The translations under genes and the position numbers were made by a program. The notes below the pieces were generated by a model. It had not been told where the DNA came from. It saw nothing but the letters and a program-made list of their open reading frames with translations, and did not search any database. A stretch of 64,000 nt of DNA, taken from the IMG/VR virus record IMGVR_UViG_3300044971_002537, positions 1 through 64,000 of that record, one strand, 5' to 3'. The stretch comes from a virus. The first letter of the stretch is position 1. Every line of letters starts with the position of its first letter. Positions 17,531 to 26,066 of the stretch are shown one piece after another.

Positions 17531-18513
17531 GCAAAAATGTTGTTGTCACAGGGGCCGCAGGATTGATAGGGGCCAATTTGTCTAGGTACTTAATGCAAAA
17601 TGGGATCAATGTTATCGCCGTAGATAACCTGAGCGGTGGTTATAGATCTAACATTCCAGACGGATGCGAATTCCATAATGTAGACTGCGGTGAAGATATA
17701 GACGAAATTTTTGCCAGCAGGCAGATTGATGCCGTTTATCATCTGGCCGCATATGCCGCCGAGTGCTTGTCTCCATTTATTCGAAAGTATAACTATGCGA
17801 ATAATGTAGTCGCTACCGCCAATATAGTAAACTGTTGCCTTAATCACAATGTTAGAAAGATTATTTTCACATCGTCTATAGCTGTGTATGGGCATAACTC
17901 TTCACATAGTTTGGGCGGTGCTGTCGCTCCAACCCCAGCAGATCCGTATGGTGTTGCCAAATTCGCATGTGAGCAAGATATAGCGATAGCGAATAAACAA
18001 CACGGATTAGATTACACTATCATTCGTCCTCATAATGTCTTTGGAAAATATCAGAACATTTGGGATCGCTACAGGAATGTTTTAGGTATTTGGATGAGGC
18101 AGTATAGATTTCAAGAGGGACTTACCATCTTCGGCGATGGATCTCAAAAGCGATATTTTACCCCGGTCGAATATCTAATGGAGCCAATGCTTAGAATGCT
18201 CTCTGACTTTAATGGCGAAACTTTTAATCTTGGAGCAGATGATCCTATCACAATTAATGAAGTAGTAGACATCTTTAGGAGAGTGACGGACGAAGACTTT
18301 GGCGTAGTGAAGGTCAATCATGTTGAGCAGAGGCACGAGGCTAGCCTATTAAGTCTGGATCATTCTGAGGCGAATGAAGCCTTCGGGAGATGTGATTTTG
18401 ACTTTGAGTCTTCCCTTCGCAAGATGTGGTTATGGGCTAAAGATGATACTCCTAAGGAGCCCCAGAGGCCAGCGTATGAAGTGGAAAAGGGTATGTATGG
18501 AGTCTGGAAATGA
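17527..18513 (+). CDS. UDP-glucose 4-epimerase-like SDR protein
   Basis: 328 aa. GAAGLIGANL at residue 9, the HLAAYAAE segment near residue 75, SSIAVYG near residue 117, and the catalytic PYGVAK near residue 143, all standard for GalE-type epimerases and dehydratases. The last ~25 residues are a proline-rich tail. Start overlaps the previous stop (ATGA). Confidence 0.85.
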   Translation: MSKNVVVTGAAGLIGANLSRYLMQNGINVIAVDNLSGGYRSNIPDGCEFHNVDCGEDIDEIFASRQIDAVYHLAAYAAECLSPFIRKYNYANNVVATANIVNCCLNHNVRKIIFTSSIAVYGHNSSHSLGGAVAPTPADPYGVAKFACEQDIAIANKQHGLDYTIIRPHNVFGKYQNIWDRYRNVLGIWMRQYRFQEGLTIFGDGSQKRYFTPVEYLMEPMLRMLSDFNGETFNLGADDPITINEVVDIFRRVTDEDFGVVKVNHVEQRHEASLLSLDHSEANEAFGRCDFDFESSLRKMWLWAKDDTPKEPQRPAYEVEKGMYGVWK

Positions 18514-19121
18514 CACATAAGAAGCATATCCCGGCGTCATTAGTCTGCGTAGCCGGAGTAAATCAGCTTAAGGCAAAGAACATCTTTGACAAGATGAATG
18601 AGTTGTGTAGTTTTGACTCGGCGATATTCTTAGATGACAATAGGACCTATGAAGAATATAATCGCTTCATAGTCTATGACTTAGCAGAATACATACATAC
18701 TTCTCATGCTCTGATCATACAAGATGATGGCTTTATTATTAATCCTGTCCTATGGCGTGATGATTTCTTGGACTACGATTATATCGGGGCTATGTGGCCG
18801 GTTCCTAATGACCCAATTTCTTACCGGACGCCAGACAACGCCCTGATCCGAGTAGGCAATGGTGGCTTCTCTTTGAGGAGCCATAAGTTACTTAAGCTCG
18901 CGAAAGAGAAAGATATTCCTTGGAAGTCGTATTATGGCTTCTGGAATGAGGATGGATTCATCTGCTGCCACAATAGGTCAGTATACGAGGACGCAGACTG
19001 TAAATTCGCCACAGAAGAAGTAGCTAAGGCCTTCTCTACCGAGTGGGTCGGAAATATCGATAGCTCTTTTGGGTTTCACGGAAAACATCACCTTGATTAC
19101 ATTACACACAATTATTTATAA
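18510..19121 (+). CDS. DUF5672-like glycosyltransferase
   Basis: 203 aa. The family pattern is seen: HALIIQDDGFIINP, FLDYDYIGAMW, VGNGGFSLRS, and an acidic site NEDGFIC. DUF5672 proteins are found in glycosylation clusters and have GT-A-like folds. The substrate is unknown. Confidence 0.75.
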   Translation: MTHKKHIPASLVCVAGVNQLKAKNIFDKMNELCSFDSAIFLDDNRTYEEYNRFIVYDLAEYIHTSHALIIQDDGFIINPVLWRDDFLDYDYIGAMWPVPNDPISYRTPDNALIRVGNGGFSLRSHKLLKLAKEKDIPWKSYYGFWNEDGFICCHNRSVYEDADCKFATEEVAKAFSTEWVGNIDSSFGFHGKHHLDYITHNYL

Positions 19122-19734
19122 GAAAACCTACCTACACATAGACTGGTTTAAAGATTTTAAGCATCCATTGATAACTAATAAGTTATTGACCGTGACCAAC
19201 ATTGACGAAGGCTTTAGTAGTGAAAGTATAGGGATAACGTGCATGAATTCTAGATTCGATCACCCGTATAGGGACCCATATGTAAGCATGATCGATTCAG
19301 TAAAAACAGAATTTGTGCTGCATGTGGCCGTAGATTGTATGGGATCTATATCCATTAATGACGATTTCTTCGATGACTCACTGAGTGAACTACAGAATGA
19401 ATCATGCTACGCTACGCTGGTTAACTGGGGGGCGGACCTTCTACCAGAAGAGAAACAGGCCTTCTCTTTTACTGGCATCGATAGAGCAAATGACAAGTTT
19501 TATAGAAGGCTTAATTTTACAGATCAATTTTTCTTAGCAAAAACTTCTAAGCTAAAGACTATTGATCTTGAAGTTGACTCAAATATCTCTCGCCGGATAT
19601 ATGCTGGGCCACCATATGGGCGTGGGTCGTTTGAAGAAGCAATGGTGGGGAATCAGATATTAAGCAGCGGATACAACTCCATTCATAAAGGATCTAGCTT
19701 TTATGCACACAGAAGTAGTAATTTCGCATTATGA
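19093..19734 (+). CDS. unrecognised protein of the sugar operon
   Basis: 213 aa if it starts at the TTG at 19093; another TTG at 19069 is possible and no ATG exists near the 5' end, so the start is uncertain. Motifs visible: NSRFDHPYRDPYV near residue 53 and VAVDCMGSISINDD, an acidic segment like a GT-A metal site. It lies between a DUF5672-like and a DUF3431-like gene, so a transferase role is likely, but no family is recognised. Confidence 0.55.
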   Translation: MITLHTIIYKKTYLHIDWFKDFKHPLITNKLLTVTNIDEGFSSESIGITCMNSRFDHPYRDPYVSMIDSVKTEFVLHVAVDCMGSISINDDFFDDSLSELQNESCYATLVNWGADLLPEEKQAFSFTGIDRANDKFYRRLNFTDQFFLAKTSKLKTIDLEVDSNISRRIYAGPPYGRGSFEEAMVGNQILSSGYNSIHKGSSFYAHRSSNFAL

Positions 19735-20389
19735 CAGAGACCTATCTTGGGTGAGAGATTTTGATTCTGATGTAAGAGTGAATATTATAACTAAATCAGA
19801 ATCGAAAGACATAGATTATGGTCATAGCGTCTTAAAAGTAAAGAATATAGGTCGCGACGTCCACACCTTTTTTAAGAGTATTTCTATACTCAGGAATTGC
19901 CCAAAGCCGACGCCAGACTACATAGTATTTTTTCTCCAAGACTATCCGTTCGATCATTTTGAGAATTGTGTTGACACTGTCAACAATTTGGTCCTCGACA
20001 GAGCGAATGTGTCTATCGGTGGGTTCTTTGCTTTTCATTATAATACCATTGGCACAATGTGGAGACTGTCTCGATCTGAGCATTTCGCTGGCTCGGTCTT
20101 GAAATGTCTAGCCAATGGAATGCCGCAAGATCATAACTCAGAAATAGATGTGGACAGATATTGGCGGCTCCTTTTTACTGGAGACCCACCACCTCACTAC
20201 GAATTCAATCCCGGTGGACATTTCGCAATAACCCACGAACACATATTCATTAGGCCAAGAGCTTTCTATCTCAAAATAATTGAACTCCTTGAGACAGAGA
20301 AGGTAGCTCCTTGGATTATAGAGCGGCTTGAACTATATATTTTTGACGAAAGATACGAAATACATGATCACTACAGACCTAACTGGTAA
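19703..20389 (+). CDS. DUF3431-like protein
   Basis: 228 aa. The N-terminus VVISHYDRDLSWV, the internal NIGRDVHTFFKSI and the C-terminal GGHFAITHEHIFIRPRAFY followed by PWIIERLELYIF match the DUF3431 pattern. Members occur with glycosyltransferases in fungi, bacteria and phages; function is unproven. Overlaps both neighbours. Confidence 0.7.
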   Translation: MHTEVVISHYDRDLSWVRDFDSDVRVNIITKSESKDIDYGHSVLKVKNIGRDVHTFFKSISILRNCPKPTPDYIVFFLQDYPFDHFENCVDTVNNLVLDRANVSIGGFFAFHYNTIGTMWRLSRSEHFAGSVLKCLANGMPQDHNSEIDVDRYWRLLFTGDPPPHYEFNPGGHFAITHEHIFIRPRAFYLKIIELLETEKVAPWIIERLELYIFDERYEIHDHYRPNW

Positions 20390-21272
20390 TTTTGGAAATT
20401 CTGCCTTTCAGATAGCTACTCTTAGATCTATAGCCTCTGATCTCGGATACGAATGGGGGACACCAAGTAACTTCAGCTATGATTACCATAGAGGTATGAA
20501 TCAATTTTTCTTTATGGATATGGACTTTGGGAAGCCGGTTCAGGGCATAGAGCATACCATATGTGAAAAATGGTCGTTCTATAATCACGCAGACAGGGTG
20601 AATATTACCAGACTTGACAAAGACCTATATGGTGTTAAGGATAACACTAAAATCTATGGCCATGATTCTGCGGCTGGAGCGTTGCTTCAGTCAGAAGATT
20701 ACTTTTGGCATAGAAAAGATGAAGTGAGAGAGTGGTTTAGATATAATCCAGAGCACAAGGAGAGACTGGCCTTAAGATGTAGTGATTTGGGCATCTCATT
20801 CGGGGACGAGTTATGCGTGATCAATGTCCGTGGAGGAGAGTATAAGTCTATTCCGGCCTGCCTTTTAAGGCCAGAGTATTGGAAGATGGCAATGGAGACG
20901 AAGTTAAAAGAGAATCCGAAGATGCAATTTATATGTGTGTCAGACGATCCCGGCTATGCATCTGCTCTTTTCCCCGGCATGCGAGTAATCCACGAAGGAA
21001 TAGATTTAGACTTTTACATAGTCAATAATGCTAAAGAACTAATCTTGGCAAATTCCACCTTCAGTTGGTGGGCGGCGTGGCTCGGAGACGCGGAGACTTC
21101 TAGAATCATCGCACCAAAATACTGGGCTCGCTGGAACGTCTCAGACGGTTACTGGAGCATTGGAGACTCTTGGTCTAGGAGATTCACCTACATGGACAGG
21201 GAGGGCCTCCTGAGCGACTCAGAGAGTTGCAAGAAAATGGCTGAAGATTATTACGAAAAGAGACTTCTATGA
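20364..21272 (+). CDS. second GT11-like fucosyltransferase
   Basis: 302 aa. TGNFGNSAFQIATL at residue 7 is a diverged GDP-binding motif, INVRGGEYKS replaces the usual HxRRGDY (the first Arg-His is lost), and NSTFSWWAAWLG is intact near residue 228. It may therefore use a different acceptor or donor from the first GT11 enzyme. The weak ribosome-binding site and overlap with the upstream gene suggest coupled translation. Confidence 0.75.
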   Translation: MITTDLTGNFGNSAFQIATLRSIASDLGYEWGTPSNFSYDYHRGMNQFFFMDMDFGKPVQGIEHTICEKWSFYNHADRVNITRLDKDLYGVKDNTKIYGHDSAAGALLQSEDYFWHRKDEVREWFRYNPEHKERLALRCSDLGISFGDELCVINVRGGEYKSIPACLLRPEYWKMAMETKLKENPKMQFICVSDDPGYASALFPGMRVIHEGIDLDFYIVNNAKELILANSTFSWWAAWLGDAETSRIIAPKYWARWNVSDGYWSIGDSWSRRFTYMDREGLLSDSESCKKMAEDYYEKRLL

Positions 21273-22090
21273 TATATGACACATTCTGCTTCTTCAACGA
21301 GCTTGATATCCTCGAAATACGCCTTAAGACTCTCTATGATCAAATAGATAGGTTCGTAATAAGTGAATCTTCAGTAACTCATACTGGTAAGCCTAAAGAT
21401 TTTATCTTTGAGCAAAACAAAGGCAGGTTTGAAAAGTATCTAGACAAGATCATGCATATAAAGGTCTTTGATACTCCAAATGAGTTCTACGCACTAGATA
21501 GTTCAGAAGATGAGATTTTCTATTTCATCAATACTCAGGTCAATAGATTTGACAAGCATAGGGAGCCGCACTATGGCAGGGACTTCTTCCAGAAGGAGAC
21601 TGTCCGAAGAGCTTTGGTTGACTGTAAAGATGATGACATAATAATGTTTTCAGACTGCGACGAAATACCGAACCCTGAGTCCGTGCATGATTCAGTATGT
21701 ATGTGCTCTGATAAGATAGTAGCCTTAAATCAGCCACAATACTATTACTATGTCAATTGTCTTAAAGATAGTGGCTGGTTGGGTACGAGAATTTCCAGTT
21801 GGGGACATGTAAAGGCAATGTCTTTCAATGAGATGAGGGTGTCGAAAGATATTGTTGTGTCGAACGCCGGATGGCATTATTCATTCATGGGTGGAAGTGA
21901 ACTCGTTAAACAAAAGATTTCTGCTTTTTCTGCTCAAGAATTAGTAAACGGCTCTACTATAATGATGGTAGATGAGAATATCAAGCATTTGTTAGATCCC
22001 CTCTCAAGGGGCGATAGGCTGAAGAAAGTCAAACTAGCTGGGCCTCCATGTATTCTCGAATATCCGCACCTGATTTATAGTATTTATTAG
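21269..22090 (+). CDS. GT17-like N-acetylglucosaminyltransferase
   Basis: 273 aa. IYDTFCFFNELDILEIRL at the N-terminus, DRFVISESSVTHTGKPK, MFSDCDEIPNP as the acidic metal site near residue 130, and GWHYSFMGG near residue 206, as in the beta-1,4-GlcNAc-transferase (MGAT3-type) family. Last enzyme of the operon. Confidence 0.8.
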   Translation: MIYDTFCFFNELDILEIRLKTLYDQIDRFVISESSVTHTGKPKDFIFEQNKGRFEKYLDKIMHIKVFDTPNEFYALDSSEDEIFYFINTQVNRFDKHREPHYGRDFFQKETVRRALVDCKDDDIIMFSDCDEIPNPESVHDSVCMCSDKIVALNQPQYYYYVNCLKDSGWLGTRISSWGHVKAMSFNEMRVSKDIVVSNAGWHYSFMGGSELVKQKISAFSAQELVNGSTIMMVDENIKHLLDPLSRGDRLKKVKLAGPPCILEYPHLIYSIY

Positions 22091-22099
22091 ACATTTTCT

Positions 22100-22363
22100 A
22101 TGGCCTCATACCGAATACCGTGCGGAAAACATAAGGGCAAGACTGCTGACAGCCTATCAGATAACATTCTGGCAGGACTGGTGTGGGCTTACCGGCCTGA
22201 CGGATTGAATGACGAAGAACTCCACGGGGAATGCTTTGCGGTCCTCTACGAGCGTCATGGGACGGCTAAAGCTGTTGTTGGACTTGTTGATGGATTTGAG
22301 AAGTGGGCTAGGCCAACGAAAAAAGGGAGGACGCAAATTGCATCCTCCCTTTCTGAGATCTAG
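22100..22363 (+). CDS. DUF3820-like small protein
   Basis: 87 aa, opening with IPCGKHKGKTADSL, close to the PFGKHKGK motif of DUF3820-type nuclease-associated proteins. It follows the glycosyltransferases by 9 nt but has no clear ribosome-binding site. Its 3' end contains the inverted repeat of the terminator at 22319-22352. Confidence 0.6.
   Translation: MASYRIPCGKHKGKTADSLSDNILAGLVWAYRPDGLNDEELHGECFAVLYERHGTAKAVVGLVDGFEKWARPTKKGRTQIASSLSEI
22319..22352 (-). terminator. terminator for leftward transcription inside a gene end
   Basis: 10-bp stem (22322-22331 with 22343-22352). Read on the minus strand it is followed by TTTTTT, an intrinsic terminator that stops leftward transcripts before they run antisense into the sugar operon. 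On the plus strand only TTTC follows, so rightward stopping would be weak. Confidence 0.7.
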
Positions 22364-22374
22364 GAGTTATTACG

Positions 22375-22716
22375 ATGCTCCTAACAAAGATCAAAGCTAA
22401 TCCAGAAGAGATTAAGATACTGGAAGTATCCTATACGGAGTTCCTTGCCGAAAAGCTATCTGAAAAACTAATGCACAAAGTGTCAGATAGTCCTAAGATC
22501 ATTAAGCGAGCTAGTTTCGTGGCTTCGTCTGAACACATGTTCATCGAAGGGGCATTCGCTATTGCAGTTCATGATCTGCTTAACAAAATTGGCAAAGAAT
22601 TCAATAAGTTTACCAATTTCTATGTATTCTACGACCTCACTTGTTGGAGGAGGCCAACGCATGAGGTGATAGCATATATAGATGTAGTAGAATTAGCAGG
22701 CACACCTGAAGCCTAA
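22375..22716 (+). CDS. hypothetical protein at the convergent junction
   Basis: 113 aa with AGGAG 8 nt before the ATG. Helical N-terminus, then a beta-rich part ending in a hydrophobic strand (EVIAYIDVVEL). Its last 24 nt overlap the end of the oppositely transcribed gene at 22693. No family recognised. Confidence 0.6.
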   Translation: MLLTKIKANPEEIKILEVSYTEFLAEKLSEKLMHKVSDSPKIIKRASFVASSEHMFIEGAFAIAVHDLLNKIGKEFNKFTNFYVFYDLTCWRRPTHEVIAYIDVVELAGTPEA

Positions 22717-23214
22717 ATTGTCTTTCTGGTCTTCCGAGACTACTGTTCCAGTGAAGATCTGATAATGTTTCCAGAGATCTTCTCTCTCGCGATATCCATC
22801 ATCAACACTATCTTCATAGACACACAACGATGGATCGCTGTCTGCCAATTCTCTCAGTAAGTACTCCATGCGGAGCCCATATCTCTTGCAGAAAGAGATG
22901 AGCCATGCTTCCGAGACCCCCTTATCGGGAATCATGGGTGCCCCAAAGGATGGGTGGCTCCAGTGGTGCTTCATATCCGTGACGGTGTCTGGATATAGGC
23001 ACACATAGAATGATTCACCAGCTACAACTCGCTTCCCGAAGGGGTTAACGATCCCAATTGGTGAATCGGATCGCTCCATGTGAGTTGTGGAACCGGGAGA
23101 GAAACCAATGTGCTCTCCGGGCTTAAGACCCTCGGAGGCAATAACTGGGGCGATAGCAATATGGATTGCGTCACGAACAGCATTAGGCTGGATTGGATTA
23201 GTCAGCGGATTCAT
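22693..23214 (-). CDS. conserved phage protein of unknown function
   Basis: 173 aa with a recognisable phage pattern (VNPFGKRVVAGESFYVCLYPDTVTD, HHWSHPSF, SEAWLISFCKRYG). Similar proteins occur next to structural or DNA-metabolism genes in unrelated phages without a known role. ATGA-coupled to the upstream gene. It is the last gene of the leftward operon. Confidence 0.6.
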   Translation of the reverse strand: MNPLTNPIQPNAVRDAIHIAIAPVIASEGLKPGEHIGFSPGSTTHMERSDSPIGIVNPFGKRVVAGESFYVCLYPDTVTDMKHHWSHPSFGAPMIPDKGVSEAWLISFCKRYGLRMEYLLRELADSDPSLCVYEDSVDDGYREREDLWKHYQIFTGTVVSEDQKDNLGFRCAC

Positions 23215-23468
23215 TCTGGGAATTCTAGCTCTGAATTCAGAGCGGCACTAGCAAAAGCATTTAAAATAATATGGTCATTTGGTGGGGCAAGTAGGTGCTG
23301 AGAGAGCACTCGAAACATCTCTCCCATAAGACGTGCAAGCTCAAACTGAGAGCTTGCGGACCTCATAGGTGAGCCAACCATTTTTAACGCCGATGAAGAT
23401 AACTCACAAGTGAACTCTCGATCATATTGATCGCGAATATCGGCTCTGATTCTAATTTCTTGAGACAT
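23211..23468 (-). CDS. hypothetical protein
   Basis: 85 aa from MSQEIRIRAD; AAGGA is 5 nt upstream of the ATG at 23468, which excludes the longer frame. Helical, with an FAS/LAR-rich middle. Not recognised. Confidence 0.55.
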   Translation of the reverse strand: MSQEIRIRADIRDQYDREFTCELSSSALKMVGSPMRSASSQFELARLMGEMFRVLSQHLLAPPNDHIILNAFASAALNSELEFPE

Positions 23469-23476
23469 TGTATTCC

Positions 23477-23644
23477 TTAGTAAAGGTCGGCTAAATAGCC
23501 GACAAGGCCGAATAAAATAGTAGAGCCAGATACGAAGGAGACTTTTGATAAAAGTCGTCTGGATACGTTGGTTTTGAAGTAAGCCAGCCAGACCCAAGCC
23601 TCTCCGAGGAATCCGATAACGATTAAGATCTTAGAGATTGTCAT
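23477..23644 (-). CDS. small two-TM membrane protein
   Basis: 55 aa. Hydrophobic residues 3-23 (ISKILIVIGFLGEAWVWLAY) and 36-52 (VSGSTILFGLVGYLA) make two membrane segments joined by a basic loop. It starts at GGCGAAGCC-ATG and overlaps the stop of the 42-aa gene by ATGA. Confidence 0.6.
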   Translation of the reverse strand: MTISKILIVIGFLGEAWVWLAYFKTNVSRRLLSKVSFVSGSTILFGLVGYLADLY

Positions 23645-23769
23645 GGCTTCGCCACTTTCTTTTTAGCTTCTGTTTGTTCGGGTTTAACATGGAAAGTACT
23701 AGGTACTTCCTTGAGACTAGTTGGTGGGTCTTTTCTAATTGCATCATAATATGCTGCACTAAATGACAT
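23641..23769 (-). CDS. 42-aa hypothetical peptide
   Basis: Opens with ATG at 23769 preceded by AAGGAG at 8 nt, and ends ...VAKP-stop with ATGA overlap into the next gene. Polar and Lys/Pro-rich, no membrane segment. Its coupled position supports expression. Confidence 0.5.
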   Translation of the reverse strand: MSFSAAYYDAIRKDPPTSLKEVPSTFHVKPEQTEAKKKVAKP

Positions 23770-23771
23770 GG

Positions 23772-24041
23772 CTAAAGCTCCTTAGTCTCATTGTCCCACT
23801 GATATTTTCTTACTGCCGCATCTAGCATATCTTTCATATGAGAAGCTCTTATGCCAGAACTTTCCTCGTACCAGTAGGAACCATTATAGGTTCGGTAAAA
23901 AGTAATGTCAGATTGCCATCTTTTTCGCCACAAGAACCCTACTTTCGTAAGCAGTTCTACTTCGACCAAATAATTGGTTAAACCAATCCTTTGAACCGAT
24001 TTGATATTGTACTTGTGTTCTATCATGCTTGGTCCCCACAT
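23772..24041 (-). CDS. hypothetical protein
   Basis: 89 aa. The ATG at 24041 overlaps the dnaE C-part stop (TAATG), with GGAG 5 nt upstream. Aromatic-rich, beta-type (FYRTYNGSYWYEESS). Not recognised. Confidence 0.55.
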   Translation of the reverse strand: MWGPSMIEHKYNIKSVQRIGLTNYLVEVELLTKVGFLWRKRWQSDITFYRTYNGSYWYEESSGIRASHMKDMLDAAVRKYQWDNETKEL

Positions 24042-25150
24042 TACAGCTCCACAACCCTCTCTATCACGAATGAGCGTTTCTTCCCTAATTCCCCATAGAT
24101 GGCGACCATCGCCCCGTCGTAGAGGAATCTGCCGTAGGTCTCATATTGATCAGCAAAGCACACAATATTATCGATTTCAGCGGAATCGTCGCTTGCGACG
24201 ATGAAGCACATCTTCTTGTCTGAAGACTTAATCACATGTTCTTTAACCTCAGAGATCCTTACGACGATAGTCCTCTTGCCCGGCTTACCCCTCATAATTT
24301 CTTTGCAGGTGGTATCCGCTACGCCTGCTGCTAAGCAAGCGTCCATATAGCTACATGACAGAGTAATCCCGATCGCAGCCTCCTCAGACGCAGCGATCTT
24401 CCCCGGCAGGTCGTGTAAGATTCTACCCGGATTTGTCAAGCGTTCAAGGATAATCTTCAATTTTTCTACGCGACCCTTGGTGGCACAGGCTCCACCTTCC
24501 TTCTTAAGCAGACAAGCTGCTTCCAAGGCTTCTGCTGGCGTCTTGAAGGACCTGTCCGTAAAGAAAGCCAGCTCTTTGTCGGACAGGTCAGAGAAGCACT
24601 CGTAATAGTGGAGCAGGGCCGCTCTGGAAACCCCCAGATAATGGAAGCACCCACAGTTAATGAGAGCTTCACAGGTCCTCTTGTTGATATGTGGCAGGAT
24701 TTCAGTCAGGTAGGTGACTAGGGATGCTCGAACCCCGTGAGTTCGCATTAATGCGAATAGCTTCTCTAATTCGCGATTAGCTACACCTTTGATATGGGAG
24801 AGGCCAAATACAACAGCCTCTCCCTTGATGAAGAAACCTTCCGTGAGGTATTCACACGAGGGCGGGAGAATCTCGATATTGTCCAACTTAGCAGACAGAA
24901 CCAGATTACGGACTTCCGCATGTGGATCTAACTTATGAGATGAATACTTTAACCATACCTCATAGAACTTTAGTGGTTTGTGGGCCTTGATATATGCCGA
25001 CCAATAAGAAGGGAATGAATAAGATACCGCGTGTGAATTGCTTGTAGCTACTCCGTTGGCGAAATAAATATGAGATTCTGAGTCTACCTCGATATCTACC
25101 GATCTAGAGGTTCCCAAAGAAGAGACTGAGAGTATTCTTTTAGCTTGCAT
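24041..25150 (-). CDS. dnaE: DNA polymerase III alpha, C-terminal part with intein C-half
   Basis: 369 aa. Residues 1-38 are an intein C-terminal fragment (AKRILSVSS; VDIEVDSESHIYFANG; ending TSN). The extein then begins SHAVSYSFPSYWSAYIKAH, the DnaE segment normally following FNK, and continues with fingers/beta-binding-region features (ILPPSC, FGLSHIKGVANRELE) and an OB-fold-like end. The penultimate intein residue is Ser rather than the usual His. Trans-splicing with the piece at 26067-27683 would restore the chain. I chose the ATG at 25150 (GAGG 7 nt upstream) because the intein starts there; an upstream in-frame start lies inside the endonuclease gene. Confidence 0.85.
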   Translation of the reverse strand: MQAKRILSVSSLGTSRSVDIEVDSESHIYFANGVATSNSHAVSYSFPSYWSAYIKAHKPLKFYEVWLKYSSHKLDPHAEVRNLVLSAKLDNIEILPPSCEYLTEGFFIKGEAVVFGLSHIKGVANRELEKLFALMRTHGVRASLVTYLTEILPHINKRTCEALINCGCFHYLGVSRAALLHYYECFSDLSDKELAFFTDRSFKTPAEALEAACLLKKEGGACATKGRVEKLKIILERLTNPGRILHDLPGKIAASEEAAIGITLSCSYMDACLAAGVADTTCKEIMRGKPGKRTIVVRISEVKEHVIKSSDKKMCFIVASDDSAEIDNIVCFADQYETYGRFLYDGAMVAIYGELGKKRSFVIERVVEL

Positions 25151-26025
25151 CCTATTTCCTCTGAACGGTTTAAAATGTCGCATTCCCATAATCTGATGAA
25201 TCTCTCGCCGGTCATTATGGCGTTCTTCTTATAGTCATTTACAGCATTTACTTTTTGAGTTTTGGTTTTTGGGCCATTGGGATAAATCTTAGGATTAGAG
25301 TGAAAATAGTCTCCGTCAACTTCGAGATACGTGTCCAGATCTATAAGGTAGAAATCGAATGAGAAGAAGGATACTCTTTTTTCCTCTTCATATTTGACAC
25401 CGATGGAGTCTAGGATTTCAGCCATTCTAATATGCGGCTTGCTTTTAGTCTGCTTGAAGACGCCTCTCTTTATCGAGGCTAGAGTAGTTTCTCTTAGCCG
25501 TTGTTTCGTCTTCTCTGAATGGGGCATTCCAGTATGGCCATGTACTAATCTTTTCTTTGCCGATTCACTTTGTTTACTCTTGGTCTCGTCTGAGAATTTC
25601 ATCCCGAGACGATCTTCTCCTATTTTCTTCATGATGTCTGAAGTATCGGCAGTCAGCCCCTTATTCCATGCTGGCTTTTTGTACATGGGGTTGTTTTCCC
25701 CAAGCCTTTCGGTCTTAGCCCTTTTTGACCACTCTAGTGTCCCCGGAGTCCTACCGCACGCTAGTTTCTTGTATCTGATGTGAGCACCAGAGATTGTGAG
25801 CTTTAGCGGTTTCTTACAAAGACCACAGGGACATTCTTCTCTAGGAATCTTTAACACATCTAGAAAGTACTCATCCAAACTTAACGAATGATCATTCTTA
25901 AGATGGTCTCTAAAAGCATGAGAGAAATATACTTTGCCGCCTCCTGCCTCCTTTTTGATATCTCCGAGTGATTTTTGACAAATTTCACATTTAGACCAGT
26001 CGTCTCGTGTAATCTCGTAACTCAT
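25096..26025 (-). CDS. homing endonuclease (Vsr-like EDxHD type) between dnaE halves
   Basis: 309 aa. The N-terminal region has two Cys-pair motifs (CEICQ; CPCGLC). The middle carries NUMOD3-like repeats (ENNPMYKKPAWNKGL, GMKFSDETKSKQS, GMPHSEKTKQRL). The C-terminal domain contains FDFYLIDLDTYLEVDGDYFHSN and a late RLWECDI, matching the Vsr/EDxHD endonucleases known from fractured, split-intein genes. It lies exactly between the intein halves and overlaps the start of the C-part by 55 nt. It would spread the split intein by cutting intein-less dnaE. Confidence 0.85.
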   Translation of the reverse strand: MSYEITRDDWSKCEICQKSLGDIKKEAGGGKVYFSHAFRDHLKNDHSLSLDEYFLDVLKIPREECPCGLCKKPLKLTISGAHIRYKKLACGRTPGTLEWSKRAKTERLGENNPMYKKPAWNKGLTADTSDIMKKIGEDRLGMKFSDETKSKQSESAKKRLVHGHTGMPHSEKTKQRLRETTLASIKRGVFKQTKSKPHIRMAEILDSIGVKYEEEKRVSFFSFDFYLIDLDTYLEVDGDYFHSNPKIYPNGPKTKTQKVNAVNDYKKNAIMTGERFIRLWECDILNRSEEIGCKLKEYSQSLLWEPLDR

Positions 26026-26066
26026 AGTATGGCCTTTCTTTATTAAGTCCCATACTATTGTATACG

